From positions 186,001-250,000 of the forward strand of contig NZ_JBJHDO010000001.1 in assembly GCF_050958605.1 (NCBI RefSeq): a stretch of DNA of 64,000 nucleotides, read 5' to 3'. The notes under the pieces were generated by a model. The model was not told where the DNA came from and ran no database searches. It was given only the letters and a program-made list of their open reading frames with translations. The stretch comes from G016756615 sp050958605 (GTDB taxonomy: Bacteria > Pseudomonadota > Alphaproteobacteria > Rhizobiales > Rhizobiaceae). This document shows positions 20,129-28,727 of this stretch, one piece after another; the stretch's first letter is position 1, and every line of letters starts with the position of its first letter. The position numbers and the translations under genes are program-made.

Positions 20129-21259
20129 TCAGCGGCCGAGGATCGTATCGGCGACCAGCGTGTCGGCACGCCTGGCGTCGAATTTCTCTTCCGCCATCGC
20201 GCGGCTCGCCCGCCCCATCGTCACGACCAGTTCGGGGTTGTCGACAAAGCGCAGCATCGCAGCGGCAAGCGCTTTCGCATCGCGCGCCGGCACTAGGACG
20301 CCGTTCACGCCATCATGCACCGTTTCCCGGCAGCCGGGGACGTCTGTGGTGATCACCGGTCGCGCCATCGCCATGGCTTCCTGCGTGCTGCGCGGCACGC
20401 CCTCCCGGTAAGACGGAAGCACGTAAACGCTGGCCTGAGCGAGCCATGGACGAACCGGGACATGTCCTGGCCATTCCAGAAGCCCTTCCCGCACCCAACC
20501 TTCAGCCTCACCTTGTGCAATCACGCCGGGATTGGAATCGAGTCCGCCGAGCAGGATGAACCGTGTCTCGGGATGTCTCGCCTTCACCAGGCGGGCGGCC
20601 TCGGCGTATTCGACGACGCCTTTTTCGCGCAGCAGCCGTGCCGTCATGAGAAAGGTGAGGGGGGCGACCACTGGCGGTGCAGGCTGCCACGCATCGAGGT
20701 CGACGCCGATCGCCCCCAGCTTCATGGCTTTGCTGCGGTCGACCAGCCCGGAGTTGGCGAACTCTGCTATATCGTCGTCGTTAAGGAAGAAAACTTTTTC
20801 CGTGCGGGCCAGGGCGAAGCGGTAAAGCCTCGTCACCAGCGCGCGCAAGAGGCGACGGCCGAGCCCTTGGCGTTCTTGGTCTCCGATGAAGACGTAGCCG
20901 AGCCCTTCGATCATCGCGAAGCGCTTGGGAATGCCGGCGAGCCACGCGGCAATGGTGCCGAAAGTGACAGGCTTGATGAAGTAGCCGAGCGAAACACTCG
21001 GTTCGAGCCGTCTGAGCAATAGGGCGAGCCTGATCGTGTCCGATAGATCGCGAAGCGGATTGGTCCCTGTGCGCGTGCCCGGATAGTCGATGGCCTTTGC
21101 GCCAAGAGCCTCGACCGCAGCACGGGTCACCTCGTCGTAGTCGGGGGCGAGCGCCAGCACCTCAACCCCGCGCGACCGGAGCGTCGTGATCAGCGTTCCC
21201 CGGAAGTTGGCAAGGGAGAAAGCCTGGCTGGTGATGAGAGCGAGCCGTTTCGGCGGCAT
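20129..21259 (-). CDS. Family 4 glycosyltransferase
   Basis: A 376-residue cytoplasmic or membrane-associated sugar transferase. The start is ATG 21259 (MPPKRLALITSQAFSLANFRG); a TTG at 21274 would add five residues. The N-terminal GT-B half has LGYFIKPVTFGTIAAWLAG. The C-terminal half has LMTARLLREKGV, PGHVPVRPWLAQASVYVLPSYREGVPRSTQEAMAMARPVI with the EGxPxxxxEAMA donor-sugar motif, and TDVPGCRETV. It is similar to PglA/WbpH-type exopolysaccharide transferases. No polysaccharide genes adjoin it, so the acceptor is unknown. It is convergent with cobC. Confidence 0.85.
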   Translation of the reverse strand: MPPKRLALITSQAFSLANFRGTLITTLRSRGVEVLALAPDYDEVTRAAVEALGAKAIDYPGTRTGTNPLRDLSDTIRLALLLRRLEPSVSLGYFIKPVTFGTIAAWLAGIPKRFAMIEGLGYVFIGDQERQGLGRRLLRALVTRLYRFALARTEKVFFLNDDDIAEFANSGLVDRSKAMKLGAIGVDLDAWQPAPPVVAPLTFLMTARLLREKGVVEYAEAARLVKARHPETRFILLGGLDSNPGVIAQGEAEGWVREGLLEWPGHVPVRPWLAQASVYVLPSYREGVPRSTQEAMAMARPVITTDVPGCRETVHDGVNGVLVPARDAKALAAAMLRFVDNPELVVTMGRASRAMAEEKFDARRADTLVADTILGR

Positions 21260-21359
21260 CGAAGCTGTTCGCAAATCCGTGGTAGGGTCGGCTCGTTCCT
21301 AGGATGTTTGCGGCTCGGAAGGAAGATGGTCTCTCCGTAAAGTCCGGATTGCCGTTTTC

Positions 21360-21398
21360 TGAGCAATTGTTGTTTTGAATAGCATTTGCTCCTATTCT
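21360..21398 (+). promoter_or_regulatory. Candidate promoter and operator of the SorC regulator gene
   Basis: TTGTTT (21370-21375), 17 bp, then TATTCT (21393-21398). The 33-bp imperfect palindrome 21360-21392 (TGAGCAATTG, 13-bp gap, GCATTTGCTC) overlaps the -35 and spacer. A site of the same length and half-sites lies before smoE (23688-23720), consistent with binding by the regulator encoded at 21451. Confidence 0.5.
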
Positions 21399-21450
21399 GC
21401 TCCCGGGTCAAAACGTTTAGGGTGCCGAACTGCGAGGGCGGGTGAGACAA

Positions 21451-22410
21451 ATGAACAGCAGGCAAGAAGCGGGTAAGCCGCGTCTCGACGACGCGGCCCG
21501 TGCCGGCTGGCTCTATTACGTCGCCGGCAACACCCAAGACCAGATCGCGACCAAACTGGGCGTCTCCCGCCAAAGCGCGCAACGGCTTGTCTCGCTGGCT
21601 GTGTCGGAGGGGCTGGTCAAGGTCAGGCTCGATCATCCGATCGCCAACTGCCTCGATCTCGCGTCAAGGCTGACATCCCGGTTCGCGCTGGATCTTGCGG
21701 AAGTGGTTCCGAGCGATCCGGACTCGACCTCGACAACCCTCGGCATAGCGGAAGCCGTCGCGGCGGAAATCGAGCGCCGCCTGCGCGAGCCCGAGCCATT
21801 GGTGCTGGCAATAGGCACGGGCCGCACGCTCAAGGCGGCGGTCGAGCAGCTTTCACCCGTGGATTGCCCGCAACATAAGCTGGTATCGCTCACCGGCAAC
21901 ATCACGCCGGACGGCTCCGCCGCCTATTACAACGTCATTTTCACGATGGCGGACAAGACGAAAGCGCGCAGCTTTCCCATGCCCTTGCCGGTCATCGTGA
22001 CCTCGCCCGCCGAGCGCGAGATGCTGCATCGGCAGGCGATGATTCGTCCGACGGTCGAGTTGGCGGCGAAAGCCGACGTCACCTTCGTCGGCATCGGCGA
22101 TATGGGGCCGAAGGCGCCGCTCTACGAGGATGGGTTCATTTCCGAAGCCGAGCTCAAGGCCCTGCAGAAGGCCGGCGCGGTTGGCGAGATCGTCGGCTGG
22201 GCTTTCGATCGCGAAGGCCGGTTGATCGAAGGTCACACCAACGAGAGGGTGGCGTCCGCGCCGATCCCGTCGCGCGAACGGTCGCTGGTGGTGGCGGCCG
22301 CGATGGGGGAGCGCAAGCTGCCCGGCATCCTCGGCGCGCTGACCCGCCGCCTGGTCAATGGGCTGATCACCGACGAGCGCACCGCCGCCGCCTTGCTGGC
22401 GTCCACCTGA
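21451..22410 (+). CDS. smoC: SorC/DeoR-superfamily sugar-binding transcriptional regulator
   Basis: A 319-residue regulator; ATG 21451 is preferred, with a GTG nine bases earlier. The N-terminal helix-turn-helix is about residues 15-60 (YYVAGNTQDQIATKLGVSRQSAQRLVSLA). The C-terminal sugar-phosphate-binding domain is about 65-319, with AIGTGRTLKAAVEQL, GIGDMG and GRKLPGILGAL-like segments (family PF04198). It lies upstream of the polyol operon in the same direction, with the DUF1127/LysR pair between. It is the likely regulator of smoE-mtlK; the shared 33-bp palindromes support this. Confidence 0.87.
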   Translation: MNSRQEAGKPRLDDAARAGWLYYVAGNTQDQIATKLGVSRQSAQRLVSLAVSEGLVKVRLDHPIANCLDLASRLTSRFALDLAEVVPSDPDSTSTTLGIAEAVAAEIERRLREPEPLVLAIGTGRTLKAAVEQLSPVDCPQHKLVSLTGNITPDGSAAYYNVIFTMADKTKARSFPMPLPVIVTSPAEREMLHRQAMIRPTVELAAKADVTFVGIGDMGPKAPLYEDGFISEAELKALQKAGAVGEIVGWAFDREGRLIEGHTNERVASAPIPSRERSLVVAAAMGERKLPGILGALTRRLVNGLITDERTAAALLAST

Positions 22411-22414
22411 CGCA

Positions 22415-22597
22415 TCAGCACCCCTTGTTGCCGGGGCCGCGGCCGTCCAGGAACCCCATGTCCCGCTTCAGATAGTCTGGCAGCGTCCTGGGGTCGAGCC
22501 TGACATGGCGTGATCTGAAGAGCCCGAGCGTTATCCGGGCGACCCAACTTTCGCCGGCCCCGGCCAGTACTCTTGGTTTGTTGATCCTGGTTGGCAT
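22415..22597 (-). CDS. DUF1127 small basic protein
   Basis: A 60-residue protein starting at ATG 22595-22597 with AGGAG 8 bp upstream. The C-terminal half, RSRHVRLDPRTLPDYLKRDMGFLDGRG, matches the short arginine-rich DUF1127 domain, which in other alphaproteobacteria has been tied to RNA metabolism or phosphate/C1 physiology. It is divergent from the LysR gene with about 100 bp between, so that regulator may control it. Confidence 0.72.
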   Translation of the reverse strand: MPTRINKPRVLAGAGESWVARITLGLFRSRHVRLDPRTLPDYLKRDMGFLDGRGPGNKGC

Positions 22598-22698
22598 GGC
22601 GTTCTCCTAGCTTCGGTCCGTTGGCTAGAATCTCGGATGAGCACCTCTTGTTTTCCAATCGAATCTCTGGCGGTATGCATAAGGAGATTTAATGCGTC

Positions 22699-23604
22699 AT
22701 GGCTCTTCAGCTTCCGCCACTCACGGCAGTCCGAGCTTTCGAGGCGGCAGCCCGACACGGCAGTTTCACCAAGGCGGCGGCGGAGCTTGGCATGACGCAG
22801 GCGGCTGTCAGCTATCAGATCAAGGTTTTGGAGGATCGTATCGGGGCGCCGCTTTTCCTGCGTCGTCCACGCCAGATTGTCCTCACCGAAACCGGCCGCG
22901 AGCTCGCACCAGCCGTCAGCGAAGCCTTCGAACTTCTGAGCGCGGCTTACCAGACGGCGAAGCACGGCGCGCAGGGCACGCTCGTCATAAACTCGGTGCA
23001 GACTTTCGCGGCGCAATGGCTTGCCCTCCACATGGGCTCTTTCCAGATTGCGCACCCGGCTCTTGCCGTGCGGCTCCAGACTTCGACCGATCTGGTCGAC
23101 TTCGGTCGTGACGATGTCGACGTGGTCATCAGGGCCGGTGGCGGCAACTGGCCGGGCCTAGCATCGCATCTTCTGTTGCGAGCCCTGTTCACCCCTATGC
23201 TCAGTCCGGCTCTTGCGGCCTCTATCGGGGGCGTCAGGGAACCGGCCGACCTGATGCGTCTGCCCATCATCGATTCGGCCGATCCCTGGTGGCCAAAATG
23301 GCTGGAGGAAGCGGGCGTCTCGAGTGAGTCGCTTCCGAAACGCCCGCGCAGCCAGCTTGGCGCCCAGACTTTTGAAGCGTCCGCCGCGATGGCCGGACGT
23401 GGCGTCGCGCTGTTGACGCCGGCATTCTATCGTGCGGAATTGGAAAGCGGCCGGTTGATCCAGCCTTTTGATCTGGTCTGCGACGACGGCCATGGCTATT
23501 GGCTCGCTTATCCGGAAGCGCGCCGCAATTCACCCAAGATCCGCGTCTTCCGCGATTGGATCCTTTCGGCGGTTCGGGATTGGCTCGGCGCTGCCGCTTC
23601 CTGA
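22699..23604 (+). CDS. LysR-family regulator, GcvA-like
   Basis: A 301-residue protein. The winged HTH is at residues 1-62 (PPLTAVRAFEAAARHGSFTKAAAELGMTQAAVSYQIKVLED). The LysR substrate-binding domain is about 90-295. The start LPPLTAVRAFEAAARHGSF is the GcvA/AmpR-like subgroup pattern. It is divergent from the DUF1127 gene, the classic layout for a LysR regulator and its target. It is unlikely to belong to the sorbitol operon. Confidence 0.9.
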   Translation: MALQLPPLTAVRAFEAAARHGSFTKAAAELGMTQAAVSYQIKVLEDRIGAPLFLRRPRQIVLTETGRELAPAVSEAFELLSAAYQTAKHGAQGTLVINSVQTFAAQWLALHMGSFQIAHPALAVRLQTSTDLVDFGRDDVDVVIRAGGGNWPGLASHLLLRALFTPMLSPALAASIGGVREPADLMRLPIIDSADPWWPKWLEEAGVSSESLPKRPRSQLGAQTFEASAAMAGRGVALLTPAFYRAELESGRLIQPFDLVCDDGHGYWLAYPEARRNSPKIRVFRDWILSAVRDWLGAAAS

Positions 23605-23665
23605 CTGCCCGTCCTTCGAGTCTGGTACATGGCAGGATTCTGTTGCGCTGCAGCAAGGAATTCGC

Positions 23666-23720
23666 CTTGACTTGGATGCCGTTTGAGTGAGTAATTGCCC
23701 ACATAGAAGGCAAATGCTCA
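23666..23720 (+). promoter_or_regulatory. Candidate promoter and operator of smoE operon
   Basis: CTTGAC (23666-23671) with a -10-like GTAATT about 19 bp later. A 33-bp palindrome at 23688-23720 has half-sites TGAGTAATTGCC and GGCAAATGCTCA (10 of 12 bases pair) and covers the -10 and start region. It matches the geometry of the site before smoC. Confidence 0.55.
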
Positions 23721-23741
23721 CTTGTTTTGGGAGGAAGTAGC

Positions 23742-25052
23742 ATGAAGCTCCGTTCGTATATCCTCGGTCTTTGTTCCGCGAGCCTCTTCGCTTTCGCGGC
23801 TCACGCCGAAACCCTCACCATCGCGACCGTCAACAATGGCGACATGATCCGGATGCAGAAGCTGACGGACGATTTCACCGCCAAGAATCCAGACATCCAG
23901 CTGCAGTGGGTGACGCTCGAGGAGAATGTGCTGCGCGAGCGCGTCACCACCGACATCGCCACGAAGGGCGGCCAGTACGACGTGATGACGATCGGCACCT
24001 ACGAGGTCCCGATCTGGGCCAAGCAGCAATGGCTGTTGCCGCTCGACAATCTCGGAGACGATTACGACGTCAAGGACATCATCCCGGCCATCGCCAATGG
24101 CCTTTCGGTCGACGGCAAGCTCTACGCGGCTCCCTTCTACGGCGAGAGCTCCTTCATCATGTATCGCACCGACCTCTTCGAGAAGGCGGGGCTCAAGATG
24201 CCGGAGGCACCGACCTGGGAGTTCGTGGCCGATGCCGCGCGCAAGATCACCGATCGCGCCGCCGGCATCAACGGCATCTGCCTGCGCGGCAAGGCGGGAT
24301 GGGGCGAGAACATGGCCTTCCTGACGGCCACCGCCAATTCCTTCGGCGCGCGCTGGTTCGACGAGAAATGGCAGCCGCAGTTCGATCAGCCCGAATGGAA
24401 GAACACGATGGACTTCTACGTGAAACTGATGAACGATGCCGGCCCGCAAGGCGCGTCGTCCAATGGCTTCAACGAGAATTTGGCGCTCTTCCAGCAGGGA
24501 AAATGCGGCATGTGGATCGACGCCACGGTGGCGGCTTCGTTCGTGTCGAACCCGAAGGATTCCACTGTGGCCGACAAGGTCGGCTATGCGTTGGCCCCCG
24601 ACAATGGGCTTGGCAAGCGCGGCAACTGGCTGTGGGCGTGGTCTCTTGCCATTCCTGCCGGCACGCAGAAGGCCGAAGCGGCCGAGAAGTTCGTCGCCTG
24701 GGCGACGAGCAAGGACTATCTGGACCTCGTCGCTTCCAAAGAAGGCTGGGCCAACGTGCCCCCGGGAACGCGCACTTCGCTCTACGAGAATCCGGAATAC
24801 CAGAAGGCGGCGCCCTTCGCGAAAATGACGCTAGACTCGATCAACTCCGCCGATCCAACCAAGCCGGCAGTCAAGCCGGTTCCCTATGTCGGAGTGCAGT
24901 TTGTGGCGATCCCTGAATTCCAGGGGCTTGGCACGACGGTCGGGCAGCTCTTCTCGGCGGCGCTTGCCGGACAGATGAGCGTCGACGATGCGCTCGCCCA
25001 GGCGCAATCGGTGTCGGTGCGCGAGATGACCCGCGCCGGATACGTCAAATAA
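23742..25052 (+). CDS. smoE: Polyol (sorbitol/mannitol) ABC transporter substrate-binding protein
   Basis: A 436-residue periplasmic protein with a Sec signal peptide (residues 1-22, cut after AAHA). It is an extracellular solute-binding protein family 1 member: NGDMIRMQKLTDDFTAKNPDI, GQYDVMTIGTYEVPIWA and the APFYGESSFIMYRTDLFEKAGL signature. Length and sequence resemble Rhodobacter SmoE. ATG 23742 follows a GGGAGGAAG site. It is first in smoEFGK-smoS-mtlK. The gap to smoF (90 bp) holds a hairpin that may favour higher SmoE levels. Confidence 0.9.
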   Translation: MKLRSYILGLCSASLFAFAAHAETLTIATVNNGDMIRMQKLTDDFTAKNPDIQLQWVTLEENVLRERVTTDIATKGGQYDVMTIGTYEVPIWAKQQWLLPLDNLGDDYDVKDIIPAIANGLSVDGKLYAAPFYGESSFIMYRTDLFEKAGLKMPEAPTWEFVADAARKITDRAAGINGICLRGKAGWGENMAFLTATANSFGARWFDEKWQPQFDQPEWKNTMDFYVKLMNDAGPQGASSNGFNENLALFQQGKCGMWIDATVAASFVSNPKDSTVADKVGYALAPDNGLGKRGNWLWAWSLAIPAGTQKAEAAEKFVAWATSKDYLDLVASKEGWANVPPGTRTSLYENPEYQKAAPFAKMTLDSINSADPTKPAVKPVPYVGVQFVAIPEFQGLGTTVGQLFSAALAGQMSVDDALAQAQSVSVREMTRAGYVK

Positions 25053-25071
25053 CGATCCTCTCGCGAACTGG

Positions 25072-25094
25072 CCGCCCGCCTCGAACTCGGGCGG
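25072..25094 (+). terminator. Intercistronic hairpin between smoE and smoF
   Basis: CCGCCCG (25072-25078) pairs with CGGGCGG (25088-25094) over a 9-base loop and is followed by TCTCTTT. It is probably a leaky terminator or mRNA-stabilising stem that sets binding-protein excess over permease. Confidence 0.5.
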
Positions 25095-25142
25095 TCTCTT
25101 TCCGGAAACCGTGGCATTGCGCGAAGGGGCGGGGTCGAACCC

Positions 25143-26015
25143 ATGGCTACCCGACAGACACGCACGCTTGCTCGCTTCATGATGGCGCCTTCGGTCATCC
25201 TGCTGCTGATCTGGATGATCGTTCCGCTGGCAATGACGCTGTGGTTCTCCTTCCTCAACTACAATCTGCTCAACCCGGCCAATGTCAGCTTCGCCGGCTT
25301 CTTCAACTACCAGTATTTCTACACCGACCCGGCCTTCTTCCAGTCGATCTGGAACACGCTGGTCATCGTCGTCGGCGTGCTTCTGATCACCGTCATCGGC
25401 GGCATCGCTCTGGCCTTGCTCCTCGACCAGCCGATTCTCGGCCAGGGGATCGTGCGCATCCTTGTCATCTCACCCTTCTTCGTTATGCCGCCCGTCGCCG
25501 CCCTGGTCTGGAAGAACATGATCATGCACCCCGGCTATGGCGTGTTTGCCGATATCGCCACATTCGTCGGGCGCCAACCGATCGACTGGTTCGCTCAATT
25601 TCCGTTGCTCTCGATCGTCATCATCGTTGCCTGGCAGTGGCTGCCTTTTGCCACGCTCATTCTTCTGACCGCGCTCCAATCGCTGGACAGTGAACAGAAG
25701 GAGGCCGCGGAGATGGATGGCGCCGGCGTCGTGAGCCGATTCTGGTATCTGACGCTGCCGCACATCGCGCGCGCCATCACGGTCGTTATTCTCATCCAGA
25801 CCATCTTCCTGCTCGGCGTCTATGCCGAGATCCTGGTGACGACCAATGGCGGGCCGGGCTACGCGACCACCAATCTTCCTTTTCTGATCTACCGCACTGC
25901 GCTGCTCGGCTATGACGTCGGCGGGGCATCGGCCGGCGGTGTGATCGCCGTCGTGCTCGCCAACATCGTCGCCATCTTCCTGATGCGCGCCGTCGGCAGA
26001 AACCTGGATCGATAG
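25143..26015 (+). CDS. smoF: Polyol ABC transporter permease
   Basis: A 290-residue inner-membrane permease with about six spans; the first is around residues 15-35 (VILLLIWMIVPLAMTLWFSF). The cytoplasmic EAA loop, EAAEMDGAGVVSRFWYLTLPHI, contacts the ATPase. It is a MalF/UgpA-like sugar permease, followed after 9 bp by smoG. Confidence 0.92.
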   Translation: MATRQTRTLARFMMAPSVILLLIWMIVPLAMTLWFSFLNYNLLNPANVSFAGFFNYQYFYTDPAFFQSIWNTLVIVVGVLLITVIGGIALALLLDQPILGQGIVRILVISPFFVMPPVAALVWKNMIMHPGYGVFADIATFVGRQPIDWFAQFPLLSIVIIVAWQWLPFATLILLTALQSLDSEQKEAAEMDGAGVVSRFWYLTLPHIARAITVVILIQTIFLLGVYAEILVTTNGGPGYATTNLPFLIYRTALLGYDVGGASAGGVIAVVLANIVAIFLMRAVGRNLDR

Positions 26016-26024
26016 GAGACGGTC

Positions 26025-26849
26025 ATGGCCCGAAGGGTTTCCACGAGCAGCACGATCTCCTTCACCGTTCTGGCCTGGGTGGTGGCGCTGATCATCTTCT
26101 TTCCGATCTTCTACACCATCATTACCAGCTTCAAGACCGAGTCCGAGGCCATCGCCGGCATCAGCCTGATCCCGTCGGGAACCCTCGAGAACTATGTCGA
26201 GGTCCAGTCGCAGCGCGACTATTTCAGGCCGTTCATGAACTCGGTCTTCATCGCGGTCGGCTCGACGATCCTCGCCTTGATCGTCGCCATACCTGCCGCA
26301 TGGTCGATGGCCTTCTCACCGACGAAGCGGACGAAGGACGTGCTGATGTGGATGCTGTCGACCAAGATGATGCCCGCTGTCGCGGTCCTCGTACCGATCT
26401 ACCTGATCTTCCGCGACACCGGCCTGCTCGATACAAGGGTCGGCCTTACAGTCATGCTGATGCTGATCAACCTGCCGATCGTCATCTGGATGCTCTATAC
26501 CTATTTTCGCGAGATTCCGGTCGAGATACTGGAAGCTGCGCGTATGGACGGCGCCTCGCTGCTGAACGAGATCGTCTATGTGCTGACGCCGATGGCGGTG
26601 CCCGGCATCGCCTCCACGATGCTGCTCAACATCATCCTGGCCTGGAACGAATCCTTCTGGACGATCCGCCTCACCACCACCAACGCGGCGCCTCTCACGG
26701 CCTTCATCGCCTCCTTCTCCAGCCCCCAGGGCCTGTTCTGGGCAAAGCTCTCGGCGGCTTCGACGCTCGCCATCGCGCCCATCCTCATCATGGGCTGGTT
26801 TTCCCAACGCCAGCTCGTCCGCGGCCTGACCTTCGGCGCCGTCAAATAG
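26025..26849 (+). CDS. smoG: Polyol ABC transporter permease
   Basis: A 274-residue MalG-like permease with six hydrophobic segments, the first at about 12-35. The EAA loop is EAARMDGASLLNEIVYVLTPMAVPG. ATG 26025 has AGGAG 8 bp upstream. It pairs with SmoF to form the transmembrane channel. smoK begins 9 bp after its stop. Confidence 0.92.
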   Translation: MARRVSTSSTISFTVLAWVVALIIFFPIFYTIITSFKTESEAIAGISLIPSGTLENYVEVQSQRDYFRPFMNSVFIAVGSTILALIVAIPAAWSMAFSPTKRTKDVLMWMLSTKMMPAVAVLVPIYLIFRDTGLLDTRVGLTVMLMLINLPIVIWMLYTYFREIPVEILEAARMDGASLLNEIVYVLTPMAVPGIASTMLLNIILAWNESFWTIRLTTTNAAPLTAFIASFSSPQGLFWAKLSAASTLAIAPILIMGWFSQRQLVRGLTFGAVK

Positions 26850-26858
26850 GTGGAAGCC

Positions 26859-27857
26859 ATGGGAAAAATCACGCTCAAGAGTGTGTCCAAATCCTTCGGG
26901 GCGACCAGCGTCATCCCGCGGATCGACCTCGACATCGCCGACGGCGAGTTCGTGGTTTTCGTCGGACCGTCCGGTTGCGGGAAGTCGACCCTGCTGCGGC
27001 TCATCGCCGGGTTGGAGGACACGACCGAGGGAACGATCCTCATCGACGGGCGCGACGTTACCAACGAGGCGCCCGCCAGGCGAGGTCTGGCCATGGTGTT
27101 CCAGTCCTATGCGCTCTACCCGCATATGAGCGTCTACAACAACATCGCCTTTCCTCTGAAAATGGCGGGCGAGGACAAATCCGCCATCGACAAGAAGGTC
27201 AAGGACGCTGCCCGCGTGCTCAACCTGACAAACTATCTGGAACGGCGGCCCGGCCAACTTTCCGGGGGCCAGAGGCAGCGCGTCGCGATCGGCCGGGCCA
27301 TCGTGCGCCAGCCCAAGGCCTTCCTGTTCGACGAGCCGCTGTCCAATCTCGATGCGGCTTTGCGTGGCACGATGCGGCTCGAGATCAGCGAGCTTCACCA
27401 GCAACTGGGCACGACCATGGTCTACGTCACCCATGATCAGGTCGAGGCCATGACGATGGCCGACAAGATCGTCGTGCTGAACGCCGGCAAGATCGAGCAG
27501 GTCGGCTCGCCGCTGGAACTATACCGCAGCCCGAGCAACCTCTTTGTGGCTGGTTTCATCGGCTCGCCCAGGATGAATTTCATCGAGGGCGCGCCGGCCG
27601 CGAAGCATGGGGCGAAGACGATCGGCATCCGTCCCGAGCACCTCGCCATCTCCGCCTCGTCCGGCGAATGGAAGGGTACGGTGGGCGTCGCCGAGCATCT
27701 CGGCGCGGATACTTTCGTCCATGTCCATACGAATGGTCTCGGGACCATCAATGTCAGGGCACCGGGCGAGATCGGCGTGGAACACGGGCAAGCGGTCTGG
27801 CTTACGCCCGATCCGAGCAAGCTGCATCGTTTTGGCGCGGATGGGAGGGCCTTATGA
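26859..27857 (+). CDS. smoK: Polyol ABC transporter ATP-binding protein
   Basis: A 332-residue ATPase of the MalK/UgpC type. Walker A GPSGCGKST is at 36-44, with signature LSGGQRQRVAIGRA and Walker B AFLFDEPLSNLDA. The C-terminal TOBE domain (about 235-330) contains IGIRPEHL. I use ATG 26859; a GTG at 26850 is possible. The stop overlaps the smoS start (ATGA, 27854-27857). Confidence 0.94.
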   Translation: MGKITLKSVSKSFGATSVIPRIDLDIADGEFVVFVGPSGCGKSTLLRLIAGLEDTTEGTILIDGRDVTNEAPARRGLAMVFQSYALYPHMSVYNNIAFPLKMAGEDKSAIDKKVKDAARVLNLTNYLERRPGQLSGGQRQRVAIGRAIVRQPKAFLFDEPLSNLDAALRGTMRLEISELHQQLGTTMVYVTHDQVEAMTMADKIVVLNAGKIEQVGSPLELYRSPSNLFVAGFIGSPRMNFIEGAPAAKHGAKTIGIRPEHLAISASSGEWKGTVGVAEHLGADTFVHVHTNGLGTINVRAPGEIGVEHGQAVWLTPDPSKLHRFGADGRAL

Positions 27858-28624
27858 GGCTGGCTGGGAAGTCGGCGCTGATCACGGGTGCCGCCCGAGG
27901 TATCGGCCGGGCCTTTGCTGAAGCCTATATACGCGAGGGTGCGAGTGTTGCGGTTGCCGACATTGACATCGACGCCGCGAAGCGGACGGCGTCGGCGATC
28001 GGCTCGAGCGCCTATGCGGTTCCGCTCGATGTGACGGACCTGGACTCGATCGAGCAGGCGGTAAGTTCGGTGGTAACGCGAGCAGGCCGCCTCGACATCC
28101 TGGTCAACAACGCCGCGCTTTTCGACCTCGCACCGATCGTCGAGATTTCGAAGGCGAGCTACGACCGGCTGTTCGCCGTCAACGTGCAAGGCACGCTGTT
28201 CACGATGCAGGCCGCGGCGCGCGCCATGATCGCGCGCGGCGAGGGCGGCAAGATCATCAATATGGCGAGCCAGGCGGGGCGCCGCGGCGAGGCGCTGGTT
28301 GCAGTCTATTGCGCGACCAAGGCCGCTGTCATCAGCCTCACCCAATCGGCCGGTCTCGACCTCATCAAGTATCGCATCAACGTCAACGCCATCGCCCCGG
28401 GGGTTGTCGATGGCGAGCATTGGGATCACGTCGATTCCCTCTTCGCCAGATATGAGGGTCTGCAGGCCGGTGAGAAGAAGAAGCAGGTCGGCGCGGCGGT
28501 TCCCTATGGCCGAATGGGCACGCCGCAGGATCTGGCCGGCATGGCGGTGTTCCTGGCGAGTGCCGAGGCCGATTACGTCGTCGCCCAGACCTACAATGTC
28601 GACGGCGGCAACTGGATGAGCTGA
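27854..28624 (+). CDS. smoS: Sorbitol dehydrogenase (SDR family)
   Basis: NAD+-dependent oxidation of sorbitol to fructose. It has 256 residues, the length of the Rhodobacter sphaeroides enzyme. Cofactor motif TGAARGIG is at 11-18 and NNAA at 85-88. Catalytic residues are S139, Y152 and K156 (YCATKAA). GVVDGEHWDHVDSLFARYEG is characteristic of this polyol dehydrogenase group. It is translationally coupled to smoK. Confidence 0.92.
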   Translation: MRLAGKSALITGAARGIGRAFAEAYIREGASVAVADIDIDAAKRTASAIGSSAYAVPLDVTDLDSIEQAVSSVVTRAGRLDILVNNAALFDLAPIVEISKASYDRLFAVNVQGTLFTMQAAARAMIARGEGGKIINMASQAGRRGEALVAVYCATKAAVISLTQSAGLDLIKYRINVNAIAPGVVDGEHWDHVDSLFARYEGLQAGEKKKQVGAAVPYGRMGTPQDLAGMAVFLASAEADYVVAQTYNVDGGNWMS

Positions 28625-28685
28625 GCGCCCCTGCCTTGCCATGCTCGCCGCTTCGCGGACCGGGCAAGGGATTTTGAAGCCGTAG

Positions 28686-28705
28686 TCGACTGCTCGCGCA
28701 GTCGA
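28686..28705 (+). terminator. Hairpin between smoS and mtlK
   Basis: TCGACTGC and GCAGTCGA pair perfectly around TCGC. There is no T-run, so it more likely stabilises or processes mRNA than terminates it. Confidence 0.35.
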
Positions 28706-28727
28706 ACGATCACTGGAGACGGCACGC

